Position numbers and translations under genes: made by a program
Notes under the pieces: generated by a model
The model's input: only the letters and a program-made list of their open reading frames with translations
What the model was told of the DNA's origin: nothing
Database searches by the model: none
NCBI GenBank assembly: GCA_023260815.1
Contig: JALQUE010000184.1
Span: 1-44,972, forward strand
From: Roseovarius sp.
Lineage (GTDB): Bacteria > Pseudomonadota > Alphaproteobacteria > Rhodobacterales > Rhodobacteraceae
DNA length: 44,972 bases
Reading direction: 5' to 3'
In this document: in pieces, positions 7,582 through 16,502 of the stretch
Position numbering within the stretch: position 1 is the first letter of the stretch
How the letters are laid out: every line of letters begins with the position of its first letter

Positions 7582-9672
7582 TCAAAAGGGCTCGGCACCC
7601 AACGGCTGTAAACCACTGTCTCGCAGCATCTCATACAGCAATGCTTCAATGTCATTATGATCAGCAAGGGCTGCGCGCTCAAGCACTCGGGAAACCGTAG
7701 GTGGCGCCCATTGACCGGTCACTCGCTTTATCGGTTGGTCAAGATAGTCGAAGAAACGACGTTGGATTTCATCCGCAAGGAACGCACCGAAACTCGCCCC
7801 GCGCGTGGCCTGCTCGATGACAGCGACGCGCCCGGTCTTGCGCACAGACTGCCCAATCAGATCATAATCGATATCGCGCTGCGCGAGGCTGCGCAGATCG
7901 ATGACGTCCGCGCTGATGCCTGATTGCTGCACCACATCGCAGCAAAGCCCCACCATGCCAAGCGAGGTGAGCAGGGTAAGATCGTCACCCGCCAGCACCC
8001 GTTTCGCCTTACCTATCGGTATGTGATAGTCCAAAAATCTAGGCACCGGACACTTTTGCTTGTGCAGAGCCTGTGGCTCGATGATCAAAACCGGATCGTT
8101 GCAGCGCAGTGCCGAATTCATCAATCCCACGTAATCGAAAGCGTTGGATGGCGCCAGAATATGCCAGCCAGGGAACAATGCGAAAACGCTCGTGGGGTCC
8201 ATCGAATGCTGGGAGCCATACCCCTCCAGTCCTGGCAGGCGACATCGCAGGACCAGTGGCACTTGCGCGGTGCCATTGAATAGATGGCGGATCTTGCCCG
8301 CCTGATTGAACAGCTGATCCGCCGCGACCAGAAAGAAGTCGCTATACATCAATTCGATGATGGGCCGCATCCCGGACATTGCGGCTCCGACGGCCAAGCC
8401 GCAAAAACCGTTCTCGGTGATCGGGGTGTTGATGATCTGCGTGCCGAAGAACCGCGACAGACCGCGCGTCGCGCCTACCGTGCCCCCGCCCATATTCGCC
8501 ACGTCCTCGCCAAAAAGCACCACATCCCTGTTGCGCGCCATCGCCGCGCCCATGGTTGCTGGAATCGCCTCGATGAACGACATCTCGCGCATGTCATCTG
8601 GCGCGAAATCCTCAGCCTCGGCGGCGTGCAGGCCGTCGAACTCGCGCATGTCGGACACAAGATGGTCGTCCACCGTTGTGGGTGCCGGCCAAAGCTTCGC
8701 AGGGATGCGAATTGACGATCCCATGCCTTCGGTGCAGCTTTCGGCCGCGAACCCCACCGCTTCGGACACTGCGGCATCTATAGTGTCCAACTCGTCTTGC
8801 CCCACGATACTATGCGCGAGCAGGCGCTCGCACAGGTATTCCCATGGCGACCGCGCCTGCCATGCCTCTTCCTCCTCTTTCGTGCGATAGCCGAAGGCAC
8901 TGCCTCGTATAGGTGAAGACTGGTGATAATAGCGATAGACATCGGCCTGGATGAAAGCCGGGCGGCCTTTGGTGCGAATGTGATCCTCGGCCCATTTGGT
9001 TGCCAACCATACCGCCAGAGGGTCCATCCCATCCACATGCAGGCTTTCGATGCCATGCGCACAGGGACGCGTATTCAGGTTGGTCTCATATGTGGATTGC
9101 GCGACCGTGGTGGAGACGGCGTAGCCATTGTTTTCGCAAAAGAACAACACCGGCAAATGATAAAGCGACGCCAGGTGCATGGCCTCGTGGGTGGTTCCCT
9201 GATGCAGCGCCCCGTCTCCGAAGAACGACACGGTCAGGCGCTCGCCGCCGCGGCTTTTCTCGGCAAAGGCGTGGCCGCAGGCAATGGGCAGACCACCGGC
9301 CACGATGGCGTTCGTGCCCATGACGCCAAGCGGCTCGCGCCGCAAATGCATGGAGCCGCCCCGCCCACCGGTCCACCCATCGGCCAGTCCCAGTATCTCG
9401 TGCATCATTCGGCGGATTTCCTGCCGCATCTCGTCGCGCAGAAGATCACTGGCCGATGGGTCGTAATTGTCCGTGTAAAGCGCATTGACGACCTTGGCCA
9501 CGACTTGGTGATGCGCCCGGTGCGAGCCGTTCATCATCGTGTCTATAGGCAGCGCTGCAATGCAACCCGCAGCCCCCCCTTCCTGCCCTAGGCTGGAATG
9601 TGCTGGGCCATGCACCAGCCCGCGCTTGTCGAGAAACAGGATCTTTTCCTCAAAGCGCCGGGCCGTGATCAC
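7582..9672 (-). CDS. Fused alpha-beta E1 dehydrogenase, thiamine diphosphate-dependent (5' end interrupted)
   Basis: The visible frame (696 residues from a GTG) is a 2-oxo acid/acetoin-type E1 with alpha and beta parts fused. The alpha part has the thiamine-binding motif GDGALHQG (about residues 152-159) ending in NN at 181-182. The beta part has FGEDVANMGGGTVGATRGL and TPITENGFCGLAVGAAM. These enzymes decarboxylate a 2-oxo acid and pass the acyl group to an E2 lipoyl protein. No E2 or E3 lies nearby. The same frame continues upstream across a TAG at 9705-9703 and yields sensible residues (MKYTAIDMVTGMRRL...DWARL, stop, TKDAKRLATLV), so the natural start lies further upstream and an amber codon interrupts it. 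The GTG restart has only a weak AAGAGA upstream. The gene may be inactive or make a shortened protein. It is last in the TRAP operon. Confidence 0.82.
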   Translation of the reverse strand: MITARRFEEKILFLDKRGLVHGPAHSSLGQEGGAAGCIAALPIDTMMNGSHRAHHQVVAKVVNALYTDNYDPSASDLLRDEMRQEIRRMMHEILGLADGWTGGRGGSMHLRREPLGVMGTNAIVAGGLPIACGHAFAEKSRGGERLTVSFFGDGALHQGTTHEAMHLASLYHLPVLFFCENNGYAVSTTVAQSTYETNLNTRPCAHGIESLHVDGMDPLAVWLATKWAEDHIRTKGRPAFIQADVYRYYHQSSPIRGSAFGYRTKEEEEAWQARSPWEYLCERLLAHSIVGQDELDTIDAAVSEAVGFAAESCTEGMGSSIRIPAKLWPAPTTVDDHLVSDMREFDGLHAAEAEDFAPDDMREMSFIEAIPATMGAAMARNRDVVLFGEDVANMGGGTVGATRGLSRFFGTQIINTPITENGFCGLAVGAAMSGMRPIIELMYSDFFLVAADQLFNQAGKIRHLFNGTAQVPLVLRCRLPGLEGYGSQHSMDPTSVFALFPGWHILAPSNAFDYVGLMNSALRCNDPVLIIEPQALHKQKCPVPRFLDYHIPIGKAKRVLAGDDLTLLTSLGMVGLCCDVVQQSGISADVIDLRSLAQRDIDYDLIGQSVRKTGRVAVIEQATRGASFGAFLADEIQRRFFDYLDQPIKRVTGQWAPPTVSRVLERAALADHNDIEALLYEMLRDSGLQPLGAEPF

Positions 9673-9838
9673 TAGAGTTGCAAGTCTCTTGGCGTCCTTG
9701 GTCTACAGGCGAGCCCAGTCCTCGTTCTCGACCGTCAGGCGCCGCATGCCGGTAACCATGTCGATCGCAGTGTATTTCATGCCGGCGCGTCCCGTCCATT
9801 GTCCGCGATGCGCGTGCCGCGGGAACTGCGCCGCCAGG

Positions 9839-11107
9839 TCACGCGCGAATCTCCGCCAGTAAGATTTCGGCCATGCGCGCGTTGATCTCGCCGCGCGTCT
9901 TCATACCGTCAGCGACATGCTGGACCTCATCACCCTCGGCACCTGCCGCGATAGCAATATTCTGGGCGTGCAAAGCCATATGGCCTTTCTGGATGCCATC
10001 GGTCGCCAGCGCACGGATCGCGCCGAAATTTTGGGCAAGCCCCACAGCGGCGACGATGCGGGACAGCCGCTCGGCGCTCTCGGCCCGCATGATGCCAAGC
10101 GCTAGCTGCGCGACCGGGTGGATGCGCGTTGCACCGCCCACAATGCCCAGGGACAGCGGAATTTCGATGGACCCCACAAGATCGCCAGTCGCGGTTTTTT
10201 CCCAGCGGGTCAGTGGACCGTAATGGCCGGATTGCGCGGCAAAGGCATGGGCGCCGGCTTCGATCGCGCGGGTGTCATTGCCCGTTGCCAGCACGACCGC
10301 CGATACGCCGTTCATAATCCCCTTGTTATGCGTCGCCGCGCGGTAGGGGTCGATGACCGCGAAATCGGCCGCTTCCAGCATCGTGTCGACCACGGCCGGA
10401 CCTCCGATCTCATTGGCGGGCCAAATTGCTTCGGCGCGGGTCAGGCGCCGGTCTGCAAGGTTCGACAGAATCCGCAGCAGGGACCGGCCACCGGTCCACT
10501 CGGCCAAAACTGGCGCGATCCGCTCAGCCATTGTGTTGACGGCATTCGCTCCCATGGCGTCCCGTGTATCCACGATCAGATGCACCACGACCATAGAGCT
10601 GAGCCGACCATCAAGCAGGCGCACCTCGACATCCCGCAATCCGCCACCTAGGTCCACGAGCATAGGATCGACCCGATCGCAGATGTCGCGGATATCGCCG
10701 ATCCTGCGCAGGATCTCGAGACGTGCGCGATGCGGATCGGCCACGTCAAGGATCTGGACTTGGGCAATCGTCAGCGATCCGGCATAGGAGGTGCGAAACC
10801 CGCCTGTGGATCGGCACCGCTTGGCGGAATTGCAGACGGCGGCAATCACCGAGCTCTCCTCGGTCGCCATTGGGATCAGCACATCTTCGCCATCCACAAT
10901 CATGTTGGTCGCAATGCCCATAGGGACAGGCATTACGCCAATGGCATTCTCCACCATCCGCTCGACCAGATCAGGGGCCAGTGATCCAGTATCGTTCAGT
11001 GTTTCGGTGCCTTGGCCTCCCTCGGGCAGCCAGGTTTTGAGCACCTCAAGTCGCTCGGTGCGACTGAGAGTTGAAAATCCGGTGAGTCTCGAATTGCGCT
11101 CGGTCAT
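9839..11107 (-). CDS. mvaA: Class II hydroxymethylglutaryl-CoA reductase
   Basis: The 422-residue protein matches the degradative, class II HMG-CoA reductase type in length and motifs: ENAIGVMPVPMGIATN (substrate loop), ATEESSVIAA with the catalytic Glu (about residue 83), DAMGANAVNT (catalytic Asp), THNKGIMNG with the catalytic Lys, GIVGGATRIHP, and LATDGIQKGHM near the end with the catalytic His. In mevalonate-degrading bacteria the enzyme oxidises mevalonate with CoA to HMG-CoA, while in some others it makes mevalonate. Here it lies between a TRAP-transporter/SDR unit and an E1 gene, with no other isoprenoid gene, which favours a catabolic role. No HMG-CoA lyase was found. The gap to the SDR gene is 30 bases, and the E1 frame begins inside or just after its end. 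Confidence 0.88.
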   Translation of the reverse strand: MTERNSRLTGFSTLSRTERLEVLKTWLPEGGQGTETLNDTGSLAPDLVERMVENAIGVMPVPMGIATNMIVDGEDVLIPMATEESSVIAAVCNSAKRCRSTGGFRTSYAGSLTIAQVQILDVADPHRARLEILRRIGDIRDICDRVDPMLVDLGGGLRDVEVRLLDGRLSSMVVVHLIVDTRDAMGANAVNTMAERIAPVLAEWTGGRSLLRILSNLADRRLTRAEAIWPANEIGGPAVVDTMLEAADFAVIDPYRAATHNKGIMNGVSAVVLATGNDTRAIEAGAHAFAAQSGHYGPLTRWEKTATGDLVGSIEIPLSLGIVGGATRIHPVAQLALGIMRAESAERLSRIVAAVGLAQNFGAIRALATDGIQKGHMALHAQNIAIAAGAEGDEVQHVADGMKTRGEINARMAEILLAEIRA

Positions 11108-11137
11108 GTCATTTCGCCTTTTTCTCGGGTCTGAGGA

Positions 11138-11902
11138 TTAGGCCCGTATTAGATAGCCACCATCCACTGGCACTGCCGCACCGGTCATGAAACCCGCCGC
11201 CGGCGTGGTTAAAAACAGTATCGCGCCTGCGATCTCTTCCGGCGCCGCCCAACGGCCAATAGGGGTGCGTTCGCGCACCCGCCGGTCTAAGTCGGGCATG
11301 TCCTTCCGGGCCTGCTGCGTCAGGGGTGTATCCACCCAACCAGGCAAGATACAATTGGCCAAGATTCCGTCCTTCGCCCAAGCCACCGCCAAACTGCGTG
11401 TCAACTGAACCACACCGCCCTTGGCGGCCGCGTAGGGGGCCGTCACCTCGTTTGCCAGAACCGACAGCATCGAGCCGATGGTGACGATCCGCCCATCGCC
11501 AGATGCGCACAATCCCGGATAGAAAGCACGCGCTGTAAGAAAAGTTCCTCGCAGGCTTGAGTCCAGAACATCATCCCACTCCGCAAGACTCAGATCCTGC
11601 GGCGCACCACGTCGGTTGGTTCCCGCAGCGCAGACGATCACGTCCACCCCGCCCATATACCCATCCGACGCGCGGGCTAGTCCAGTGATTGCCGCATCGT
11701 CTGCGGCGTCAGCCGGAACGAACCAGACTGGCCCCCGGTCCTCAAGTTGGTTCATGGCATCTTGTCCGCGCTCGGCGGACCGTCCACAAATCACGACTTT
11801 GGCCCCCGCATCGAGAAAAGCGCCCGCCGTTGCCAGCCCTATTCCACTTGTGCCGCCCGTGATGACGACCCGCTTGCCTGTCAACTTGAAAAAATCGCTC
11901 AT
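11138..11902 (-). CDS. Short-chain dehydrogenase/reductase (SDR)
   Basis: The start at 11902 is chosen because the Rossmann fold begins immediately (MSDFFKLTGKRVVITGG) and the gene then starts ten bases after dctM. A longer frame extends into dctM. The 254-residue protein has TGGTSGIG for NAD(P) binding, a CAAG motif in place of NAAG or NNAG, GSMLS with the catalytic Ser, and YAAAK with catalytic Tyr and Lys. The C-terminal PVDGGYLIRA is typical of classical SDRs. The substrate is unknown. Its position between the transporter and HMG-CoA reductase suggests oxidation of the imported compound or its product. Confidence 0.82.
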   Translation of the reverse strand: MSDFFKLTGKRVVITGGTSGIGLATAGAFLDAGAKVVICGRSAERGQDAMNQLEDRGPVWFVPADAADDAAITGLARASDGYMGGVDVIVCAAGTNRRGAPQDLSLAEWDDVLDSSLRGTFLTARAFYPGLCASGDGRIVTIGSMLSVLANEVTAPYAAAKGGVVQLTRSLAVAWAKDGILANCILPGWVDTPLTQQARKDMPDLDRRVRERTPIGRWAAPEEIAGAILFLTTPAAGFMTGAAVPVDGGYLIRA

Positions 11903-11912
11903 TTCCTTGCCT

Positions 11913-13256
11913 TCAATTGGCGAGTGCATTCGGGAGCCAAAGAACAAGCGCCGGGAATAAGATGCACATCGCAAGCCCAAAAAGCTGAATCAGCACGAAC
12001 GGCACGACCCCGGAATAGATGTCGCGAATGCCAACTTCAGGGGGGGCAATACCGCGCAGATAGAACAGCGCATAGCCGAACGGAGGCGTAAGGAATGACG
12101 TCTGCAGATTGACCGCTACAAGCACGGCGAACCATGTCAACGTGATGCCCGAATTACCCAGCCCAAAATCAAGCGCGGCGATGATAGGTGCGAATAACGG
12201 CAACACAACGTAGCTGATTTCGATCCATTCAAGAAAGAAACCAAGGACGAAGATCAGTCCCATGATAAGGAACAGCGTCTGGTAAGGCCCTGATGCGATC
12301 GCCATTACAGCGTCTTCGATCATGTAATCACCACCAACGCGCTTGAATATTGCGCTGAAGACCGTAGCGCCGATCGCCACGGTCAAAATCATGGCTGAGG
12401 TCAGGGCCGTCTCCTGAACGCAACTTACCAGGTTTTTCCAGGTCAGTTGCCGCATAAAAGCGGCAAGCAGGGTCGCGCCAAGAGCGCCGATTGCGGCGGC
12501 CTCTGTTGGTGTTGCGACCCCGGCCACGATTGACCCAAGCACCCCGAGGATCAGTATGACTGGGGCGATCAGGTGTTTGACTAGGACGGCGATCGCCTCG
12601 AACGTCGAGACCTTTTCTTGCTGGGGACTCGGTGGTGCAAGAGAAGGGTCGAGATGTGTGGTGACGAGGATATAGAGCGCGTAAAGACCGCCAAGCATAA
12701 GGCCGGGAATAACCGCACCCATAAACAGATCACCGATAGATATCTGTAAAATGTCGCCCACCAAAACCAGCATAATCGACGGCGGGATCAGGATGCCTAG
12801 CGTGCCCGCGGAACAGATTGTTCCCGCCGCCAGCTTCATGGAATAGTTCTGTTTGAGCATCACTGGCAGCGCCATCAACCCAAGCATCACCACCGACGCT
12901 CCGATTATGCCCGTGCTTGCGGCCATGACTACACCCACGATCGTCACCGACAAGGCCAGCCCGCCCGGTCTCTGCGCGAACAGACGCTCAAGCGACAACA
13001 GAAGGTTTCGCGCGATGTTGGACTTCTCCAGCATCAAGCCCATGAACACGAACAATGGCACTGCCAGCATCAGCCAGTTGGTCAGGATACCCGTGAAGAT
13101 GCGGGAAGACACCGTATTGAGAAAAACAAGTGGAATATCCCCAATGAACGAGAAAAGGATGCCGACACCAGCTAGCACCAGAGCAACGGGATACCCCGAA
13201 AAAATTCCAGCGATGATCGCCACGACCATCGATATCGGCAGAATATATTCAATCAT
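11913..13256 (-). CDS. dctM: TRAP transporter large permease (DctM)
   Basis: A 447-residue, very hydrophobic protein with about twelve membrane helices and the usual DctM features: an N-terminal MVVAIIAGIFSGYPVALVLAGVG-like helix, GIIGASVVMLGLMALPVMLKQNYS, GTLGILIPPSIMLVLVG, and ATPTEAAAIGALGA. It forms the sodium-driven channel of the tripartite transporter with DctQ and receives the ligand from DctP. It overlaps dctQ by eight bases and is followed after ten bases by the SDR gene. Confidence 0.93.
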   Translation of the reverse strand: MIEYILPISMVVAIIAGIFSGYPVALVLAGVGILFSFIGDIPLVFLNTVSSRIFTGILTNWLMLAVPLFVFMGLMLEKSNIARNLLLSLERLFAQRPGGLALSVTIVGVVMAASTGIIGASVVMLGLMALPVMLKQNYSMKLAAGTICSAGTLGILIPPSIMLVLVGDILQISIGDLFMGAVIPGLMLGGLYALYILVTTHLDPSLAPPSPQQEKVSTFEAIAVLVKHLIAPVILILGVLGSIVAGVATPTEAAAIGALGATLLAAFMRQLTWKNLVSCVQETALTSAMILTVAIGATVFSAIFKRVGGDYMIEDAVMAIASGPYQTLFLIMGLIFVLGFFLEWIEISYVVLPLFAPIIAALDFGLGNSGITLTWFAVLVAVNLQTSFLTPPFGYALFYLRGIAPPEVGIRDIYSGVVPFVLIQLFGLAMCILFPALVLWLPNALAN

Positions 13257-13827
13257 TCGTCTGTCCTCTGCCAGTAATCAAGGTGCTCAGATGCATCAGA
13301 ACTCGCCCAATGCCTGTCAGTGCCAGGCATCCGAAGCCGATCGGCAGAATGGATTTCACGAGATACCTGTCGACGAGTCCGCCGTAATCGGACCGCTCTC
13401 CAGTGTTGTAAGCAAATTCTACAAAGCCAAGGCTCAGCCAGCCAATAATTGCGCAAAAAGGTAATAGGAATAAGAGGTCGCCGATTAGATCGACTGTCGC
13501 TTTGCCGCGTGGCGTAAACCGCGCATACAGCATGTCGACCCGGACATGGGCGTTGCGCGCCAAGGCATAGGACATGCCTAGCATCACCATTACAGCAAGC
13601 AGATGCCATTGCAGTTCGGCCAACCCCATCAAAGTGAGCTCCGTGCCGAACAATGGGACTTCCACCTCCCAGGTCGCAAGCTGCCCGATGCGGAGAATCG
13701 CGCCAATGATCGCCACTAGGACGAGGGCCATCATCGGCAGGATCAGCCAGGCGGCGATACGGCCTGGCCATGCGCTTGCTTGGACAAGCGCATGGCCGAC
13801 CCGCTCCAAATTGGAACGATCCGTCAT
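13249..13827 (-). CDS. dctQ: TRAP transporter small permease (DctQ)
   Basis: A 192-residue membrane protein with four predicted helices (AWLILPMMALVLVAIIGAILRI, AELQWHLLAVMVMLGMSYAL, LIGDLLFLLPFCAIIGWLS and a C-terminal one), the usual size and layout of DctQ. The motif LAEL-Q-W-H and NAHVRVDMLY are typical of the larger DctQ subgroup that accompanies TakP/alpha-keto-acid-type binding proteins. It starts seven bases after the dctP stop and overlaps dctM. Confidence 0.9.
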   Translation of the reverse strand: MTDRSNLERVGHALVQASAWPGRIAAWLILPMMALVLVAIIGAILRIGQLATWEVEVPLFGTELTLMGLAELQWHLLAVMVMLGMSYALARNAHVRVDMLYARFTPRGKATVDLIGDLLFLLPFCAIIGWLSLGFVEFAYNTGERSDYGGLVDRYLVKSILPIGFGCLALTGIGRVLMHLSTLITGRGQTND

Positions 13828-13834
13828 CTATTCA

Positions 13835-14872
13835 TCACTCCGCAGGATCTGGAATAGACTGCAACGATGTCCAGATTTCCGCCTTCGCGAGATAGTCCTG
13901 AATGGACTGATAAGCCTCGGCGAAAATCTCATCCTTGGCTGCCTGCTCTTCCAGAACCTCCTTGGATGCCACGCGAAGCGCATCAAGCACTTCATCTGGG
14001 AAGCGCTTGGTCTCAACGCCCATTGCGCGGAACTCTTCGATGATGGCGCCCTGCGGCTCCGGGGCGGCCGCCAGCGACCAGTTCACCGTTGCACGACAGG
14101 CCAAGAGAATTTGTTCTTGAGTCTGTTCGTCAAAGCCGTTCCACACATCCATATTCATAATAAGCGAGTTCCAGCTCGCGGGCTGATGCCACCCCGGGAA
14201 GTAGTAATACTTGGCGATCTCCGCAAAACCGAGAGCCTGGTCCACAACTGGAAGCGAGAACTCGGTTGCGTCGATGCGTCCTCGCTCCAGAGCAACGTAA
14301 AGCTCGCCTGCGGGCAGAAGTTGCGTTGTGGCGCCAAGTTTATTCAAAACTTGCCCGCCCATACCGGAAATTCGCATCCTCAGACCTTGGAGGTCTTCGA
14401 CGGAATTGATCTCCTGATTAAACCAGCCACCAGGTTCCGGCGCGGTCACGTGGCAGGGCAATAACTTGATGTTGAGCGGATCATAGGCTTTCTGGACGAT
14501 CTCCATTCCGCCCCCTTCCCACATCCAGCCGACAAATAGATCTGGCCCAGGCCCAAACGGCATGGCGCCCGCAAGCGCTGCGACTGGGATCGTGCCTCCC
14601 CAATATCCGACGAAATCCCATCCAGCCGGAATCGCGCCCGAACTTACCTGATTTAGAACCTCAAGGGGCGGCACCAGATCGCCTGCGCCATGCACCCGCA
14701 ACGTGACTTCACCACCGGTTGCGATCTCGATGTTCTTGGCGAGAACCTCGGCCCCCTCGCCAAGAAATGCCAGATTCTTTGGAAACGTGCTTGCGACATC
14801 CAGCGTCTCGGCGTGCGCCGAAACAGTGGCTGCCGCGGTCACCGCTGCCAATAAAGTTGTCTTTAATTTCAT
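13835..14872 (-). CDS. dctP: TRAP transporter solute-binding protein (DctP/TakP type)
   Basis: A 345-residue periplasmic binding protein with a Sec signal (MKLKTTLLAAVTAAATVSAHA). It has the conserved basic motif of TRAP receptors, GLRMRISGMGGQVLNKLG, in which the Arg of R-M-R-I-S binds a ligand carboxylate, so the substrate is probably a carboxylic acid. The region LPAGELYVALERGRIDATEFSLPVVDQALGF and HQPASWNSLIMN places it closest to the TakP-like subgroup. Downstream genes suggest a hydroxy acid such as mevalonate, but this is an inference. It is the first gene of the leftward operon and is divergent from GntR. Confidence 0.9.
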   Translation of the reverse strand: MKLKTTLLAAVTAAATVSAHAETLDVASTFPKNLAFLGEGAEVLAKNIEIATGGEVTLRVHGAGDLVPPLEVLNQVSSGAIPAGWDFVGYWGGTIPVAALAGAMPFGPGPDLFVGWMWEGGGMEIVQKAYDPLNIKLLPCHVTAPEPGGWFNQEINSVEDLQGLRMRISGMGGQVLNKLGATTQLLPAGELYVALERGRIDATEFSLPVVDQALGFAEIAKYYYFPGWHQPASWNSLIMNMDVWNGFDEQTQEQILLACRATVNWSLAAAPEPQGAIIEEFRAMGVETKRFPDEVLDALRVASKEVLEEQAAKDEIFAEAYQSIQDYLAKAEIWTSLQSIPDPAE

Positions 14873-14917
14873 GATGTTCCTCCCTTAGTGCTACCCGGTC
14901 GTTCCGGGCCGATTTGG

Positions 14918-14986
14918 ATCGTTGATACAGGCATCGGCTTGACTTCTGTGAACCCTCGCTGCAATCTGCGATCTCAGATCAACGAT
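14918..14986. promoter_or_regulatory. Divergent promoter region with inverted 9-bp repeats
   Basis: ATCGTTGAT (14918-14926) and its reverse complement ATCAACGAT (14978-14986) lie 60 bases centre to centre between the dctP and gntR starts. A second small inverted repeat, ATCTG-CGATCT-CAGAT, lies at 14964-14979. Spacing of about six helical turns would allow a GntR dimer of dimers to bridge both sites. This is a pattern-based proposal only. Confidence 0.45.
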
Positions 14987-15003
14987 AGCAATTGAAATCC
15001 GTT

Positions 15004-15717
15004 ATGCAAGACGTTTCCGAGCCCCGCGCCGCATTCAAGGTTGGCAACCTGAGGCGTGATAGCCTCCAGCAGCAGATTTTCGATAGTCTGCGCGATGCCA
15101 TAATGTCCGGTGTGTTTCGCCCAGGGCAGGTTCTATCCAGTCGCGGGCTGGCCGAGGAGCTGGGCGTGAGCGCGATGCCGGTTCGCGAAGCGCTTACGCG
15201 TTTGACCACTGAAGGCGCGATGGAGAACACCTCCAGCCGCACAACCCGGCTCAGGGTTCTCAGCCCGCTGGATTTCGACGAAATCACGGCGATCCGGATC
15301 GAGATCGAAGGTATGGCGGCGGAACGGGCGGCCTCCGAACTCACCGATCTCGATTTAGCGAACATCCGCAAGCTCAACGCTGACCTGACCGCCGCTGCAA
15401 AAAGTGGTGATGCCGATTGGTATCTGAAGGCCAACGCAGCGTTTCACGCGGAAATCTACAAACTGTCCGGCTGGCCGCTCTTGCTGGGCATGATCGAAAG
15501 GCTGTGGCTTATGGTTGGTCCGTCCATCCGCGCAAGCGTGCCGGACTGCGCACATATGGCCACGTCGCAAAGCTTCCACGATCAGATAATGCAGGCTCTT
15601 GAGGCGCGCGATGGCAAACAGGTCCGAAAGGCCATTGTCAATGACATCAGAACCGCCGCGAAAGACATCCGCGCCTTTCTCGGCGCCGATCAAGACACCC
15701 CAGACAAAGAGGCATAA
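15004..15717 (+). CDS. GntR-family regulator, FadR/FCD subfamily
   Basis: The 237-residue product (from ATG at 15004; a TTG four codons earlier is possible) has a winged helix-turn-helix (IFDSLRDAIMSGVFRPGQVLSSRGLAEELGVSAMPVREALTRL) and a C-terminal all-helical FCD effector domain (ITAIRIEIEGMAAERAA, then FHAEIYKLSG, and HDQIMQALEARD). FCD regulators usually sense carboxylic acids or CoA-linked metabolites. No clear ribosome site precedes the start. It lies divergent from the TRAP operon and directly before the SDR gene, so it probably controls both directions. Confidence 0.88.
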   Translation: MQDVSEPRAAFKVGNLRRDSLQQQIFDSLRDAIMSGVFRPGQVLSSRGLAEELGVSAMPVREALTRLTTEGAMENTSSRTTRLRVLSPLDFDEITAIRIEIEGMAAERAASELTDLDLANIRKLNADLTAAAKSGDADWYLKANAAFHAEIYKLSGWPLLLGMIERLWLMVGPSIRASVPDCAHMATSQSFHDQIMQALEARDGKQVRKAIVNDIRTAAKDIRAFLGADQDTPDKEA

Positions 15718-15722
15718 GGCAC

Positions 15723-16502
15723 ATGACGTCACCGTCCCCCCTCACTCCGCCGAACGACTTGCGCGTTCTGATCACCGCAGGCGCCGCTGGAATCGGCAAG
15801 GCAATCGCCGATAGTTTCGCGACCATCGGGGCAAAGGTTCATATCTCGGATGTCAACGCTGAAGCTGTTGCTGGCGCCTGCTCGGATAATATCAGCGGCA
15901 CGGTCGCAGACGCAGCCGACGAAGCGGCGACGAAGGCGCTTTTCGACGAAGCCCGCCAGACCCTTGGAGGGTTGGATTTGGTCATTGCGAATGCCGGTAT
16001 CGAGGGACCGACTTCGACGATTGGCGACATCAGTGCAGAAGATTGGGACCGCACGATTGATATCAACCTACGCGGTGCCTATCTTGCAGCTCGCTTCGCC
16101 GCTGATGATCTGATCGCTAGCCGCGGAAGTTTCATAGCTATCGCCTCCGTTGCAGGACGTCTGCCCTTTGCATATCGCACACCATACGCGGCGACGAAAT
16201 GGGGCGTGATCGGCCTTGCTAAGAGTCTTGCGTCAGAGCTTGGCCCCCAAGGTGTGCGCGCCAACGCCATTCTGCCAGGTATTGTCGAAGGTCCCCGGAT
16301 CGACCGGGTGATCAATGCCCGCGCCGAAAAGCTGGGGCTTACCTATGACGAGATGCGGAAGCGCAACCTCGAGAAGGTCGCTCTTCGGCGCATGGTCAGT
16401 CCAAATGACATCGCTGCTATGTGTATGTTCCTGACCACTCCCGGCGGCGCCAATATTACCGGGCAGGCCCTCAGCGTATGTGCTGGTGTGGAGACGCTTT
16501 GA
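15723..16502 (+). CDS. Short-chain dehydrogenase/reductase (SDR)
   Basis: A 259-residue SDR with TAGAAGIG (nucleotide binding, with Ala replacing the usual second Gly), IANAG, ASVAGRLPF with catalytic Ser, and YAATK with catalytic Tyr and Lys. It starts five bases after gntR with AAGG before the ATG, and its stop overlaps the start of the dehydrogenase that follows (TGATG). It probably oxidises or reduces a hydroxy or keto group of the same substrate that the next enzymes handle. Confidence 0.85.
   Translation: MTSPSPLTPPNDLRVLITAGAAGIGKAIADSFATIGAKVHISDVNAEAVAGACSDNISGTVADAADEAATKALFDEARQTLGGLDLVIANAGIEGPTSTIGDISAEDWDRTIDINLRGAYLAARFAADDLIASRGSFIAIASVAGRLPFAYRTPYAATKWGVIGLAKSLASELGPQGVRANAILPGIVEGPRIDRVINARAEKLGLTYDEMRKRNLEKVALRRMVSPNDIAAMCMFLTTPGGANITGQALSVCAGVETL

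Noticed and set aside
8923..9591. Long plus-strand frame (about 220 codons) opposite the E1 gene
   Set aside because: It is antisense to a well-supported enzyme, has no ribosome site or known product, and its length is explained by high GC codon bias.
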